Positions 26,796 to 35,762 of a stretch of 46,540 nt of DNA are shown here, one piece after another. This stretch comes from an uncultured Alphaproteobacteria bacterium (GTDB taxonomy: Bacteria; Pseudomonadota; Alphaproteobacteria; Geminicoccales; Geminicoccaceae): NCBI GenBank assembly GCA_937926445.1, contig CALBAK010000027.1, positions 1-46,540 of the forward strand. The letters are read 5' to 3'. Below the pieces are notes generated by a model. That model made no database searches, was not told the DNA's origin, and saw nothing but the letters and a program-made list of their open reading frames with translations. The position numbers were made by a program, and so were the translations under genes. Position 1 is the first letter of the stretch; each line of letters starts with the position of its first letter.

Positions 26796-27866
26796 ATGAG
26801 CCCGACGAGCGCCCCACGCTTTCGCCCCGCCGACCTCGTGGCCCTGGCCGAGGCTCTGTTCCGCAGCGCCGGGCTCGATGCCGAGAAAGCGGCCGTCACG
26901 GCCGAGCTCCTGGTCGAGGCCGACCTCGTGGGCCACGACACGCACGGCCTGGCGCTCCTCGCTCCCTATCTCGAGGAGATCCGCAAGGGCCGGCTCGCCC
27001 GCACGGGCGAGCCCCGGGTCCTCGCCGACGCGCCGGCCGCACTGCTCTGGGACGGGCAGTACCTGCCGGGTCTCTGGCTCGCCGCCAGGGCCACCGATCT
27101 CGCCTGCGAGCGCGCCGCGCGGCTCGGCACGGCGACCGTCGTGATCCGCCGCTCGGGCCACATCGGTTGCCTCGCCGTGTTCCTGTGGCGTGCCACCGCC
27201 CGCGGGCAGGTGGTGCTCCTCGCGTCCTCCGACCCGTCGGTGGCGACGGTCGCGCCGCACGGCGGTCGCCGCGCCGTCTTCACCCCCGATCCGATCGCGG
27301 TCGGCCTGCCGACGCCGGCCGAGCCGATCCTGGTCGACATCTCGGCCTCCATCACCACCAACGCCATGAGCGCCCGGCTCGCCCGCGAGGGCCGCAAGGG
27401 CCCCGCTGCCTGGTGGATCGACGCCCAGGGCCGGCCGAGCGACGATCCCCGGGTGGTCGAGGCCGACCCGGCCGGCGCGCTCCTGCCGGTGGGCGGACTC
27501 GACCACGGCCACAAGGGCACGGGCCTCGCCCTCGTGATCGAGGGGCTCACGCAGGGCCTGGGCGGCTTCGGCCGGGTCGAGGCCCCCTCCACCTGGGGTG
27601 CTGCGGTCCTGGTCCAGGCCTGGGACCCGGCGCTCTTCGCCGGCCTCGAGGCCTTCACCCGGCAGACCGGCGAGCTCGCCGCGCGGGTCCGTGCGTGCCC
27701 GCCGCGGCCGGGCGTGGAAGCCGTGCGCGTCCCGGGCGACCAGGCCGCTGCCCGAAGGCGCGCCGCCCTCGAGCAGGGGCTCGTCCTGGCCCCCGCCATT
27801 CTGGCCGCCCTCGAGCGCGAGGCGCGCGCCGCCGGCCTTGCCTTGCCCGCGCCCCTTCCCGACTGA
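26796..27866 (+). CDS. Malate/L-lactate dehydrogenase family oxidoreductase (Ldh2)
   Basis: This 356-residue protein belongs to the NAD(P)-dependent malate/lactate/ureidoglycolate/sulfolactate dehydrogenase family, structurally distinct from classical MDH. Diagnostic segments are LLVEADLVGHDTHGLALL (catalytic His), VVIRRSGHIGCLAVF, PDPIAVGLPTP and LPVGGLDHGHKGTGLAL. Substrate cannot be read from sequence; a 2-hydroxy acid is expected. AGGA lies 8 nt before the ATG. It starts 38 nt after ald and 5 nt before the MFS remnant, whose original role may have been to import its substrate. Confidence 0.88.
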   Translation: MSPTSAPRFRPADLVALAEALFRSAGLDAEKAAVTAELLVEADLVGHDTHGLALLAPYLEEIRKGRLARTGEPRVLADAPAALLWDGQYLPGLWLAARATDLACERAARLGTATVVIRRSGHIGCLAVFLWRATARGQVVLLASSDPSVATVAPHGGRRAVFTPDPIAVGLPTPAEPILVDISASITTNAMSARLAREGRKGPAAWWIDAQGRPSDDPRVVEADPAGALLPVGGLDHGHKGTGLALVIEGLTQGLGGFGRVEAPSTWGAAVLVQAWDPALFAGLEAFTRQTGELAARVRACPPRPGVEAVRVPGDQAAARRRAALEQGLVLAPAILAALEREARAAGLALPAPLPD

Positions 27867-27871
27867 GCCGG

Positions 27872-28720
27872 ATGGCCGCCGCCTTAGCCCCGCTCGCCCG
27901 GCCGGCGGGCGATTCGACCATCATCGGCCTGATCGCCCTCGCCCACTTCTTCAGCCATCTCCACATCCTGGCGCTGCCGCCGCTCTTTCCGGGAGGAGCT
28001 CGAGATGGGGGCGGCGGCCCTCGGCCTGGCGCTCGCCGCTCTCCACCTCACGACGATTCTCTTGCAGCCGGCGCTCGGCTTCCTGGTCGACCGGATCGGC
28101 GCCGCGGCGATCCGGGCCGCGGGCCATTTCCCGATGGCGGGGACGGTCGCGGCGATCGGGCTCGCCACCGGCTTCCCGGCCCTGGTCGCCTGCACGGTCG
28201 CAGCGGGCCTCGGCAACGTTGTCTTCCATCCGGCCGACTATGCGATCCTCGGCGCCCGGGTCCGTCCCGAGCGGGTCGAACGCGCCTTCGCCGTTCACAC
28301 CTTCGGCGGCATCTCGGCTTCGCTGCGGCACCGGCCGCGATCGTGGCCCTCACCGGTGCCTTCGGCTGGCGGACGGCACTCCTCCTCGCGGGCGGCGCGG
28401 GTCTCCTGGTGGGTCTCGGCTTCCTCGCCGCACGCACCGCGGGGATCATCGCCCCCTCGCGCGACATGCTCGTCGAGGCCGTGGCCCCGCCCGGCGCGTC
28501 GGGCCGGGTGTTCGGCTTCGTCATGCTCGGCCCCGACCTGGGCGGCCGCGTCGCACCGCCCGCCTGCGGCTTCCAGGTCGATGCCGGCCGGAGCGAGCTC
28601 GTCTTCCTGCTCGTGGCGGGTGCGAGCCTGCTCACGATGGCGACCGTCGCCGGCACCACCGCTCGGCGGTCCGGACCGGCGCGAGGCCGAGCCGGCCGAG
28701 GGGCGGGCGACCCGCGCCAC
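27872..28720 (+). pseudogene. Broken MFS transporter (two frameshifts, probable internal deletion)
   Basis: The N-terminus MAAALAPLARPAGDSTIIGL and then IALAHFFSHLHILALPPLFP is a typical MFS start. The next segment, from about 27990, is in the +1 frame (EELEMGAAALGLALAALHLT, then GNVVFHPADYAILGARV). From about 28320 coding returns to the first frame (FAAAPAAIVALTGAFGWRT, then GRVFGFVMLGPDLGG and ELVFLLVAGASLLTMATVAG). The parts add up to about 280 residues against the usual 390-420, and the middle of the second half appears missing. The last frame runs without a stop into the convergent gene. Frameshifts could be sequencing errors; the missing segment argues for true decay. Confidence 0.82.
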
Positions 28721-28734
28721 CCGCCATCCGGTAT

Positions 28735-30759
28735 TCAGGCGTGCTCGCGGTGCTGCTCGACGATCGTCTGGGCGAGCCGGTCGGGCACCTCCTGGAGGTG
28801 GTCGAAGGTCCACTCGAAGAAGCCCGTGCCCTGCGAGAGCGAGCGCAGCGAGACGATCAGATCGTGCATCTCGCCCTGCGGGATCTGGGCGCGGATCGCG
28901 TCCCAGCCCGGCCAGCCCTCCTTGCCCTCGTAGCCCAGGATCTGGCCGCGCCGCTGGGTGACGAGCTGGAGGGCCCGCGAGGTGTAGTCGGCCGGCACCG
29001 AGATCGTGACCGCGAGGATCGGCTCGAGCAGCACCGGCTGGCACTTGGGCAGGCCCTCCTTGAGGGCGAGCGCCACCGCCATCTTGAAGCTGAGCTCGTT
29101 GCTGTCGACGGAGTGGTACTGGCCGTCGTTCAGCGTCACCTGGACGTCGACCACCGGGAAGCCGAGCGGACCCTTGGCGAGATATTCGCGGGCACCCTCC
29201 TCGACCGCGGGGATGAACTGCTTCGGCACCGCTCCGCCCACCACCCGGTTCTCGAAACGGAAGCCGGTGCCGCGCGGCAGGGGATCGATGTGGATCTTGA
29301 CGTCGCCGAACTGGCCGTGGCCGCCGGATTGCTTCTTGTGGCGGCCGTGCGCGTCGGTGCTCTTGCGGATCGTCTCGCGATAGGGCGTGCGCGGGGCATG
29401 GGTCTCCACCGGGATGTGATACTTCGTGCGCATCCGGTCGAGCGCCACCTTGAGGTGCATTTCGCCTTGGCCCCAGAGCAGCGTCTGATGCATCTCGGGA
29501 TCGGGCTCGACCTTGAGCGAAGGGTCCTCGTCGACGAGCTTGGCGAGTGCCGCCGAGAGTTTGACCTCGTCGTTGCGGTTCACCGCGGTCAGCCCGTAAG
29601 CGAAGAGCGGCGGCAGGGGGGCCGCAGTCGGCAACTGCACGTCGAGCGGCCCGGCACCGTTGCTCAGCACTTGGCCCGTGCGCGCCTCGTCCATGCGGGC
29701 GAGGGCCACGATGCTGCCCGCACCGGCCTCGCCGACCGGTTCCTGTTGCTGGCCGAGCAGCCGGTAGACGCCGCCCACCCGCATTCCGGCGAGCTGCATC
29801 CCGTCCTTGACCTGACCGCGCCAGATGCGCACGAGCGAGAGCTTGCCGGCGTGTGGCAGATGGTAGGTCTTGAGCACCTGGGCGAGCGTCGCGCCGTTCT
29901 CGGGAATGCCCAGCGCGGCGGCGCGGACCGCGGGCTCGGGCGTCTCGGCGACCAGCGCCTCGAGGAAGCGGCGCACCCCCATGTCCTGCTCGGCCACCCC
30001 CATGAAGACCGGCACGACCTGGTCGGCGCCGAGCGTTTTCCGGAGATCGGCCAGCACCTGCTCGGTCGGCGGCTCCTGGTCCTCGAGCAGCTTCTCGAGC
30101 AGATCGTCGTCGAAGTCGGCGAGGGTCTCGAGCAACGCCCGCCGGGCGGCCTGCTCGCGCTCCCGGTATTCCTCGGGCAACGGAATGCGGTCCGAGGGGC
30201 CACCCTTCTTGTAGGCGTAGGCCTGTTCGGTCGGCAGATCGATGTAGCCCACGAGCGAATCGCCGCGGCCGATCGCGTACTGGTGCGGGATCACCGGCCG
30301 CGCGCTCACCTTGCGCAGCGCGTCCAACAGATCGCGGTAGCGGACCTCGGAGCGGTCCATCTTGTTGATGAACACGAGATGCGGGATGGCGTGGCTGTCC
30401 AGGAAGTGGAACAGGGGCGCTACCGTGATCATCCGCTCGAGCACGGGCTCGACCACGACCACGGCCAGATCGACGCCCATCAACGCGGCCCGCGTCTCTT
30501 GTACGAACTCGACCGAGCCCGGACAGTCGAGCACCGTGAACTCGAGGCCGCCGGTGCGGAACCAGGCCGCCGTGACCTCGGTGCTCATCTGGCGCTCGCG
30601 TGCTTCGGGGCTCGCGTCGCCGACCGTGTTCTTGTCCATCACCCGGCCCTTTCTGGGGATGGTGCCGGTCACGAAGAGCATGCTCTCGAGCAGGGTCGTC
30701 TTGCCGGCCCCGTTGGGGCCGACCAGGGCTACATTCCGCTTGGGGCTCGCCGCGTCCAT
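28735..30759 (-). CDS. Elongation factor G-like GTPase
   Basis: This 674-residue protein has EF-G domain order. It is not canonical EF-G: G1 is GPNGAGKT (14-21) instead of AHIDAGKT, and G3 is DCPGS (78-82) instead of DTPGH, so the usual catalytic histidine is absent. G4 NKMD (132-135) is kept. Domain IV and V segments GGHGQFGDVKIHIDPLPRG and the C-terminal GTGFFEWTFDHLQEVPDRLA fit an FusA2-like paralogue common in alphaproteobacteria. It is likely a ribosome-associated GTPase of unknown role. GGAGG lies 4 nt before the ATG at 30759. It is convergent with the MFS remnant and divergent from the anti-sigma-like gene. Confidence 0.88.
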   Translation of the reverse strand: MDAASPKRNVALVGPNGAGKTTLLESMLFVTGTIPRKGRVMDKNTVGDASPEARERQMSTEVTAAWFRTGGLEFTVLDCPGSVEFVQETRAALMGVDLAVVVVEPVLERMITVAPLFHFLDSHAIPHLVFINKMDRSEVRYRDLLDALRKVSARPVIPHQYAIGRGDSLVGYIDLPTEQAYAYKKGGPSDRIPLPEEYREREQAARRALLETLADFDDDLLEKLLEDQEPPTEQVLADLRKTLGADQVVPVFMGVAEQDMGVRRFLEALVAETPEPAVRAAALGIPENGATLAQVLKTYHLPHAGKLSLVRIWRGQVKDGMQLAGMRVGGVYRLLGQQQEPVGEAGAGSIVALARMDEARTGQVLSNGAGPLDVQLPTAAPLPPLFAYGLTAVNRNDEVKLSAALAKLVDEDPSLKVEPDPEMHQTLLWGQGEMHLKVALDRMRTKYHIPVETHAPRTPYRETIRKSTDAHGRHKKQSGGHGQFGDVKIHIDPLPRGTGFRFENRVVGGAVPKQFIPAVEEGAREYLAKGPLGFPVVDVQVTLNDGQYHSVDSNELSFKMAVALALKEGLPKCQPVLLEPILAVTISVPADYTSRALQLVTQRRGQILGYEGKEGWPGWDAIRAQIPQGEMHDLIVSLRSLSQGTGFFEWTFDHLQEVPDRLAQTIVEQHREHA

Positions 30760-30877
30760 GTCGCCTCCCGCTTCCTCGCCCCCGCCGACCGCCGCCGCCG
30801 GGTGGCCGATCGGCAGCATGTTCGTGGCAAGATCGTGACTTGTCCATCGTCCCGCAGCGCTCCGCGCAGCGCCGCAC

Positions 30878-30891
30878 CCGGGCATGCCCGG
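30878..30891. promoter_or_regulatory. 14-bp perfect palindrome in a divergent intergenic region
   Basis: CCGGGCATGCCCGG lies between the EF-G-like gene and the anti-sigma-like gene, 119 nt and 65 nt from their starts. Its position suggests an operator, but short GC palindromes are common in this genome and no second copy was noticed. Confidence 0.25.
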
Positions 30892-30955
30892 CGACGCCGT
30901 TCGACGATTGCGCGCCGGCCCGGAATGAGAGAAAGTCGGATGGGGAGGGGCGGAC

Positions 30956-31825
30956 ATGCAGTGCGCGGACCTCGATCGTTATCTCGAGGCGTTCCTGGAT
31001 GGCCGGCTCGGCCGCTCGCGCGCGCTGATGCTGCGTCGGCACCTGGCGGGCTGTCTCGCCTGCCGGGCGCGTTTCGAGCGGTTGCGCCAGTTCGAGCGCG
31101 ACCTCGCGGGCCGGATCCGCAGCCTCGAGCGCTGCGAATCGCTCTGGGGCGGCCTCGAACTCGACCTCGTGCGAAGCGGGGAAAGCGCCTTGCCCGGCCT
31201 CGCCGCACCGATCCGCGCTCTGCCGCCGCCGCGCGCCTGCGCACCGCCCCCGGCCGCGGCACCCGCTGTCGCCCCGGGCCGTACGGCCGCACTCCAACCG
31301 GTCGCCCCGACCCGGCCTCGCCGGCTCTGCTCGCGCCTGTTGGGCCTCGCGGTCGCCGCGGTCGCGGCCGGTGCGACGTTCCAGCTCGGCCTGTGGCTCG
31401 TCCATCCGCGCGGCCCCGAGGGCGGGGCGCTCGCCCTGCTCGATCGGCTCAAGGGCGAACCGCCCCTCGAGTTCCGCAGCGCCGATCCGGTCGCCGTGCG
31501 GGGCTGGCTCGCGTCTCGCCTGACCACCGCCGTCCCGGCCCTGCCGGTGCTTCCCGGCTTCGAGCTCCTGGGCGGCCGGATCGACAATCTCGGCGGCCTC
31601 GAAAGTGGCGTGCTCGTCTACCGGCGTGGCGACGAGACGGCGCTCCTCTACCTCCAGCCCCGCCGCGAGACGGCCGGCGGCGAGGTCGGCACCGATCTGC
31701 TGGCCAAGCTCGACGGTGGTGCCCGGCTCGCCTGGCAGGACCGCGACTTCTCCTACGCCGTGGTCAGCACCTTGCCCGCGGCCGAACTCGTCGGCCTCGG
31801 CCGACCGGTGGCCCCCGCCCGCTGA
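30956..31825 (+). CDS. Membrane-anchored zinc-finger (anti-sigma-like) protein
   Basis: This encodes 289 residues. The N-terminal ZAS motif H29-X3-C33-X2-C36, within RRHLAGCLACRARFERLRQFE, is the zinc-binding anti-sigma domain that sequesters ECF sigma factors. A Pro/Ala-rich linker (about 75-120) leads to one membrane helix (about 127-148) and a periplasmic sensor-like domain (about 150-289). GGGGAGGGG precedes the ATG. No ECF sigma gene is adjacent, which is unusual, so its partner must be elsewhere or its role must have changed. Confidence 0.75.
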   Translation: MQCADLDRYLEAFLDGRLGRSRALMLRRHLAGCLACRARFERLRQFERDLAGRIRSLERCESLWGGLELDLVRSGESALPGLAAPIRALPPPRACAPPPAAAPAVAPGRTAALQPVAPTRPRRLCSRLLGLAVAAVAAGATFQLGLWLVHPRGPEGGALALLDRLKGEPPLEFRSADPVAVRGWLASRLTTAVPALPVLPGFELLGGRIDNLGGLESGVLVYRRGDETALLYLQPRRETAGGEVGTDLLAKLDGGARLAWQDRDFSYAVVSTLPAAELVGLGRPVAPAR

Positions 31826-31847
31826 ACCCTCGCCCGATCGGGTCGGC

Positions 31848-32960
31848 TCAGTCGAGGAACCGCTCGATCAGCGCGTTGACCTCGGCGGCTCGCTCCATGT
31901 GCGCGAGATGGCCCGTCGCAGCGAGCCGATGGACGGCGATGGTGGCCGGCAGGCCTTCCGCCTGGGCGACGGGCAGGATCCGATCGGCTTCCCCCCAGAT
32001 CACCTGCACCGGACAGGCGAGTGCCCCGAGCCGCTCGCGCGCGAGCCATCGCTGCCGGCCGCCCGCGAAGCAGGCCGCCGCGATTCGCTCGAGGGCCGCC
32101 TGTGCGCCGTCCATCCGCTTGGCCTTGAGCACGTTCTCGACCATCTCGGCGGTCACGAGCTTCGGGTCGTGGACCAGCATCTCGAGGACCGGCCTGAGCT
32201 TGCGGGCCCGGCTCTGGGCGAGGAAGCCCTCGATATAGTCCATCGCGATTTCCGGCCCGAGCCCGGCCGGTGCGACGAGCGTGGCCGAGGCCACCCGCTG
32301 CGGCCGCTCGAGGGCGAGCGCGAGTCCGATCGCACCACCGAGCGAATGACCCACGAGATGCGCCCGCTCGACGCCGAGCGCATCCAGGACCGCGACCACC
32401 GCGTCGGCGAGAGCCGGCACATCGCCCTCGCCCGGCTCTTTGGCCGAGCCGCCGTGACCCGGCAGATCGAGGGCGATCGTCCGACGGCGAGCCGCGAGCT
32501 CGGCCTGGTTGAACATCCAATTCTCGAGATCGCCGCCGAAACCGTGCACGAAGAGGAGGGGCACACCCCCTTCGCCGATCTCGAGGATGCGAATGCGGCG
32601 CCCGCCGGCCTCGAGCTGGCGGGGCTGCGGGGCGGAGGCGGCGGCCTCCGCCGCCTCGGAAGCGAAGCGGGCCTCGAACGCGGCGACATAGGCGTCGATC
32701 GCCGGATCGGGCACCTCCGGTTCGGCGAGCACGGCCAAGAGCTTGCCCACCGGCACCGTGGTCCCGGGCTCGACCAGGAGCCGGCGCACCAAGCCCGATG
32801 CGGGGCTCTCGAAGACGTTGGCGATCTTCGAGGTCTCGATCTCGCAGAGCTCGCGCCCCTTTTCGATCCGCTCGCCCGGTTGCACGTGCCAAGCGGCCAA
32901 CAGCCCCTCCTGCATGGCGAGGCCCCATTTCGGCATCACGACGGGCGTGATCTCGGCCAC
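31848..32960 (-). CDS. acoC: Acetoin dehydrogenase E2-like subunit (lipoyl domain plus alpha/beta hydrolase)
   Basis: This encodes 370 residues from a GTG at 32960 behind GGAGGAGGAGG. Residues 1-78 form a lipoyl domain with lipoyl-lysine K45 in EIETSKIANVFE. From about 120 there is an alpha/beta hydrolase fold with HGFGG (oxyanion), GHSLGG (nucleophile S206), a WGEADRILP acid loop and an ATGHLAHME histidine. This arrangement, without an ordinary E2 acyltransferase domain, is that of AcoC in acetoin dehydrogenase systems. It acts with AcoA and AcoB just upstream to transfer the acetyl unit to CoA. No E3 gene is in the window. Confidence 0.9.
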   Translation of the reverse strand: MAEITPVVMPKWGLAMQEGLLAAWHVQPGERIEKGRELCEIETSKIANVFESPASGLVRRLLVEPGTTVPVGKLLAVLAEPEVPDPAIDAYVAAFEARFASEAAEAAASAPQPRQLEAGGRRIRILEIGEGGVPLLFVHGFGGDLENWMFNQAELAARRRTIALDLPGHGGSAKEPGEGDVPALADAVVAVLDALGVERAHLVGHSLGGAIGLALALERPQRVASATLVAPAGLGPEIAMDYIEGFLAQSRARKLRPVLEMLVHDPKLVTAEMVENVLKAKRMDGAQAALERIAAACFAGGRQRWLARERLGALACPVQVIWGEADRILPVAQAEGLPATIAVHRLAATGHLAHMERAAEVNALIERFLD

Positions 32961-32989
32961 CGCGCCTCCTCCTCCTGCCGGACCGCCGC

Positions 32990-34003
32990 TCAGCCCTGGA
33001 ACGCCAGCACCTCCCGGACCGCTGCCTCGATCTTGGCGGGCGAGGGAATGTAGAGATCCTCGAGGGCGGGGGAGAACGGCACCGGCGCGTGCGGGGCGGT
33101 GACCATCTTCACGGGCGCCTTCAGATCGGCGAAGCGCTCTTGCGCCACGAGGGCGGCGATGTCGGTCGCCATGCTGCAGCGCGGGTGCGATTCGTCCACC
33201 ACCACCACCCGGCCTGTCTCGGCCGCGGTCTCGAGGATCGTCTCCCGGTCGAGCGGCGAGGTCGTCCGGATGTCGACCACCGTGACGCCGATCTTCTCTT
33301 TCGCGAGTTTGTCGGCGACCTGGTTGGCGAAGTTGACCATCCGACCCATCGCGATCACGGTGACGTCGTCGCCCTCGCGGGTGACGTTGGCCTCGCCGAA
33401 CGGGATGGCGTAAGGTTCGTCCGGCACCTCCGCCTCCTCGTCGTACATCGCTTTGTGCTCGAAGAAGATCACCGGATCGTCGTCGCGGATCGCCTGGATC
33501 AACAGACCTTTGGCTTCGTAGGCGTTGGAGGGCAGCGCGACCTTGAGCCCCGGGATGTGGGTGAAGATCGGGTAGAGGCACTGGCTGTGCTGGGAGGCGG
33601 CGCGGAAGCCCGCCCCGTACATGGTCCGGATCACGACGGGGGTGACGGCCTTGCCGCCGAACATGTAGCGGAACTTGGCGGCCTGATTGAAGATCTGGTC
33701 GAAGCAGACGCCGAAGAAGTCGACGAACATGAGTTCGGCCACCGGCCGCAGCCCGGTCGCCGCCGCTCCTACCGCCGCGCCGATGAACGCACTCTCGCTG
33801 ATGGGCGTATCGAGCACCCGCTCGCGGCCGAACCGTGGCATGAGGCCCTTGGTCACCCCGAGCGGCCCGCCCCAGGCATCGTCCTCGCCCGGGCTGCCCA
33901 TGCCACCCGCCACGTCCTCGCCCATGAGGATCACGCGCGGATCCCGCTCCATCTCCTGCCGGAGCGCCTCGTTGATGGCCTGGCGATAGGTCTTCTTGGG
34001 CAT
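32990..34003 (-). CDS. acoB: Acetoin/2-oxoacid dehydrogenase E1 beta subunit
   Basis: This 337-residue transketolase-like beta subunit carries MGEDVAGGMG near the N-terminus, RVLDTPISESAFIGAAVGAA (cofactor-site glutamate), SQCLYPIFTHIPGLKVALPS and VVVDESHPRCSMATDIAAL near the end. It pairs with AcoA as an alpha2-beta2 TPP enzyme. It lies 31 nt after acoA and 29 nt before acoC. The set resembles acetoin dehydrogenase more than pyruvate dehydrogenase because of the AcoC-type partner. GGAGG is upstream of the ATG. Confidence 0.92.
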   Translation of the reverse strand: MPKKTYRQAINEALRQEMERDPRVILMGEDVAGGMGSPGEDDAWGGPLGVTKGLMPRFGRERVLDTPISESAFIGAAVGAAATGLRPVAELMFVDFFGVCFDQIFNQAAKFRYMFGGKAVTPVVIRTMYGAGFRAASQHSQCLYPIFTHIPGLKVALPSNAYEAKGLLIQAIRDDDPVIFFEHKAMYDEEAEVPDEPYAIPFGEANVTREGDDVTVIAMGRMVNFANQVADKLAKEKIGVTVVDIRTTSPLDRETILETAAETGRVVVVDESHPRCSMATDIAALVAQERFADLKAPVKMVTAPHAPVPFSPALEDLYIPSPAKIEAAVREVLAFQG

Positions 34004-34034
34004 GTGCGCCTCCCCGAGTCTCGTGGCCCGCGGT

Positions 34035-35003
34035 TCAATGGTACGAGACGTACACGTCGGTCAGGAGATCGGCCTCGCTCGGCATCGGTGCCGCCTTGGC
34101 CTCGGCCGTGGCACGGTCGATCAGCTCGGCCACCTCGCGATCGATCGCGTCGAGCTCCGACGGCTCCAGAAGCGCCGCCTCGGTCACCCGCCGACGGAAG
34201 AGGTCGATGCAGTCGCGCTCGGCCATCAGGCGCGGCACCTCGTCCTTGCCGCGATAAGTCATCGCGTCGCCCTCGAAGTGCCCGTAGTAACGGGCGAATT
34301 TGACGTGGACGAGGGACGGTCCGCCACCGTTTCTCGCGCGCTCGATCACCTCCCTCGCGACCGCGTGCACGGCGAAGAAATCGTGCCCGTCGACCTCGTA
34401 GCCGGGCATGCCGAAACCGGCCGCGCGTCCCACTTGGCTTCCCGCCACCGACCAGGAAGAGGCGGTCGATTCGGCGTAGCCGTTGTCCTCGATCACGAAG
34501 ATCGCCGGCAGGTTCCACACTTTCGCGAGATTGTAGGACTCGAGCGTGGTGCCCTGGTTCGAGCCGCCGTCGCCGACGAAGGCGATCGCCACCCCGCCGG
34601 TGCCGAGGGTCTTGGCGGTGAGCGCGGCGCCGCAGATCAGGGGCGGCCCGCCGCCGACGATGCCGTTGGCGCCCATCATCCCCTTCTCGAGGTCGGCGAT
34701 GTGCATCGAGCCGCCCTTGCCGCCGCACAAGCCCTCCTTCTTGCCGAAGATCTCGGCCATCATGGCGCCCACGTCGCAGCCCTTGGCGATGCAGTGGCCG
34801 TGCCCTCGATGGGTCGAAGCGATGTGGTCGCGATCCTCGAGATGCATGCAGAAGCCGACGGCGGAAGCTTCCTCGCCGGCGTAGAGATGCACGAAACCCG
34901 GGATGTTGCCGGCCGAGAACTCTTCGTGGACCCGGTCTTCGAAGGCCCGGATCGTCCGCATCTGGCGATAGGCGTGCAACAGCTGGTCGCGGCTCAGCTG
35001 CAT
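34035..35003 (-). CDS. acoA: Acetoin/2-oxoacid dehydrogenase E1 alpha subunit (TPP-binding)
   Basis: This 322-residue subunit binds thiamine diphosphate through GDGGSNQG (144-151) and EDN (172-174), the GDG-Xn-N motif. STHRGHGHCIAKG and the phosphorylation-loop-like YYGHFEGDAMTYR are conserved. The ATG at 35003 was chosen for AGGGAGG upstream and because homology begins with LSRDQLLHAYRQMRTIRAFE. It is the first gene of acoABC. A 12-bp perfect palindrome (35091-35102) lies about 90 nt upstream. The likely reaction is oxidative cleavage of acetoin, or of a related 2-oxo acid, to an acetyl-lipoyl unit. Confidence 0.92.
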   Translation of the reverse strand: MQLSRDQLLHAYRQMRTIRAFEDRVHEEFSAGNIPGFVHLYAGEEASAVGFCMHLEDRDHIASTHRGHGHCIAKGCDVGAMMAEIFGKKEGLCGGKGGSMHIADLEKGMMGANGIVGGGPPLICGAALTAKTLGTGGVAIAFVGDGGSNQGTTLESYNLAKVWNLPAIFVIEDNGYAESTASSWSVAGSQVGRAAGFGMPGYEVDGHDFFAVHAVAREVIERARNGGGPSLVHVKFARYYGHFEGDAMTYRGKDEVPRLMAERDCIDLFRRRVTEAALLEPSELDAIDREVAELIDRATAEAKAAPMPSEADLLTDVYVSYH

Positions 35004-35090
35004 CGGCGGCCTCCCTCTTCCTCTTCGACGCTCGCCTTCGCACACCTAGCACGACGCCGCTGGACAGCAAGCGTCGCCCGCGACAATCGG

Positions 35091-35102
35091 CGGACCGGTC
35101 CG
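35091..35102. promoter_or_regulatory. 12-bp palindrome upstream of acoA
   Basis: CGGACCGGTCCG is a perfect palindrome in the acoA upstream region, next to the terminator-like hairpin of the cytochrome gene. It could be an operator. No adjacent regulator gene supports this. Confidence 0.25.
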
Positions 35103-35110
35103 AAGCGAAA

Positions 35111-35138
35111 CGGCCGGGCAGCTCCCGCCACCCGGCCG
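35111..35138 (-). terminator. Terminator of the cytochrome c gene
   Basis: A perfect 8-bp stem (CGGCCGGG 35111-35118 with CCCGGCCG 35131-35138, 12-nt loop) starts 28 nt after the cytochrome stop and is followed by TTT on the minus strand. It separates the gene from acoABC. Confidence 0.5.
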
Positions 35139-35166
35139 CTCCTCGTTCGATGTGCCTCCAGGCGCC

Positions 35167-35562
35167 TTACTTCAAGGTCTTGAGGTAGGCGATGACGTCG
35201 GCCCGCTTCTTGGGGTCGGAAAGCCGGAACGCCATCCGGGAGCCCTTGATCACGCTCTGCGGGTTCTCGAGGTACTTGTCGAGGACCTCCTCGTTGTCCC
35301 AGACGACCCCCGACTCTTTGATGCCCGGGCCGTATTTGCCGGCATAGTTCGGCTCCGTGCCGGCCGCCCGGCCCCAGACGCCGAGCAGCGACGGCCCGGT
35401 CGGCTTGCTCTCGGGCTTGTCGAGATTGTGGCAAGCCACGCACTGACGCGCCACCGTCTTGCCGGCCTCGGGGTCGCCCCCCTTGCCTCGGTCCTGGGCG
35501 GACGCGCCCACCGCCACGCCGGCCACGAGCGCACTCGCGGCGACCCATACCATCATCCTCAT
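35167..35562 (-). CDS. Small class I cytochrome c
   Basis: This 131-residue exported protein has a signal peptide (about 1-22, cleavage after SAQ). Haem c is attached at C41-V-A-C44-H45, and the sixth ligand is probably M110 in GSRMAF. The fold is that of mitochondrial-type cytochrome c2/c552, including PTGPSLLGVWGRAAG and a C-terminal DVIAYLKTL helix. It is a periplasmic electron carrier. GAAGGAGG gives a strong ribosome-binding site. It appears monocistronic. Confidence 0.95.
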   Translation of the reverse strand: MRMMVWVAASALVAGVAVGASAQDRGKGGDPEAGKTVARQCVACHNLDKPESKPTGPSLLGVWGRAAGTEPNYAGKYGPGIKESGVVWDNEEVLDKYLENPQSVIKGSRMAFRLSDPKKRADVIAYLKTLK

Positions 35563-35762
35563 CCGAGCGCCTCCTTCAGGGGTCTCTTTTCTCCCCCGCG
35601 AGCGCGCTCCCTAACGCGACCCTGCGTCGCGGCCAACGCCCTTCCCGCGACCTGCGGCAACCCGCGCACCCCGGAGCACCCTCGCGGCCCGCCGAGGGAT
35701 CGCGGGCCATCGGGAGCCCCCGCCGTGGCCTCCGGCCGACCCGGGCGCGCTCGCGCTCGCCC

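Noticed and set aside
27872-28720. Functional MFS transporter with programmed frameshifting
   Set aside because: No slippery sequence with a downstream structure was seen, and a large part of the second half is missing; decay is simpler.
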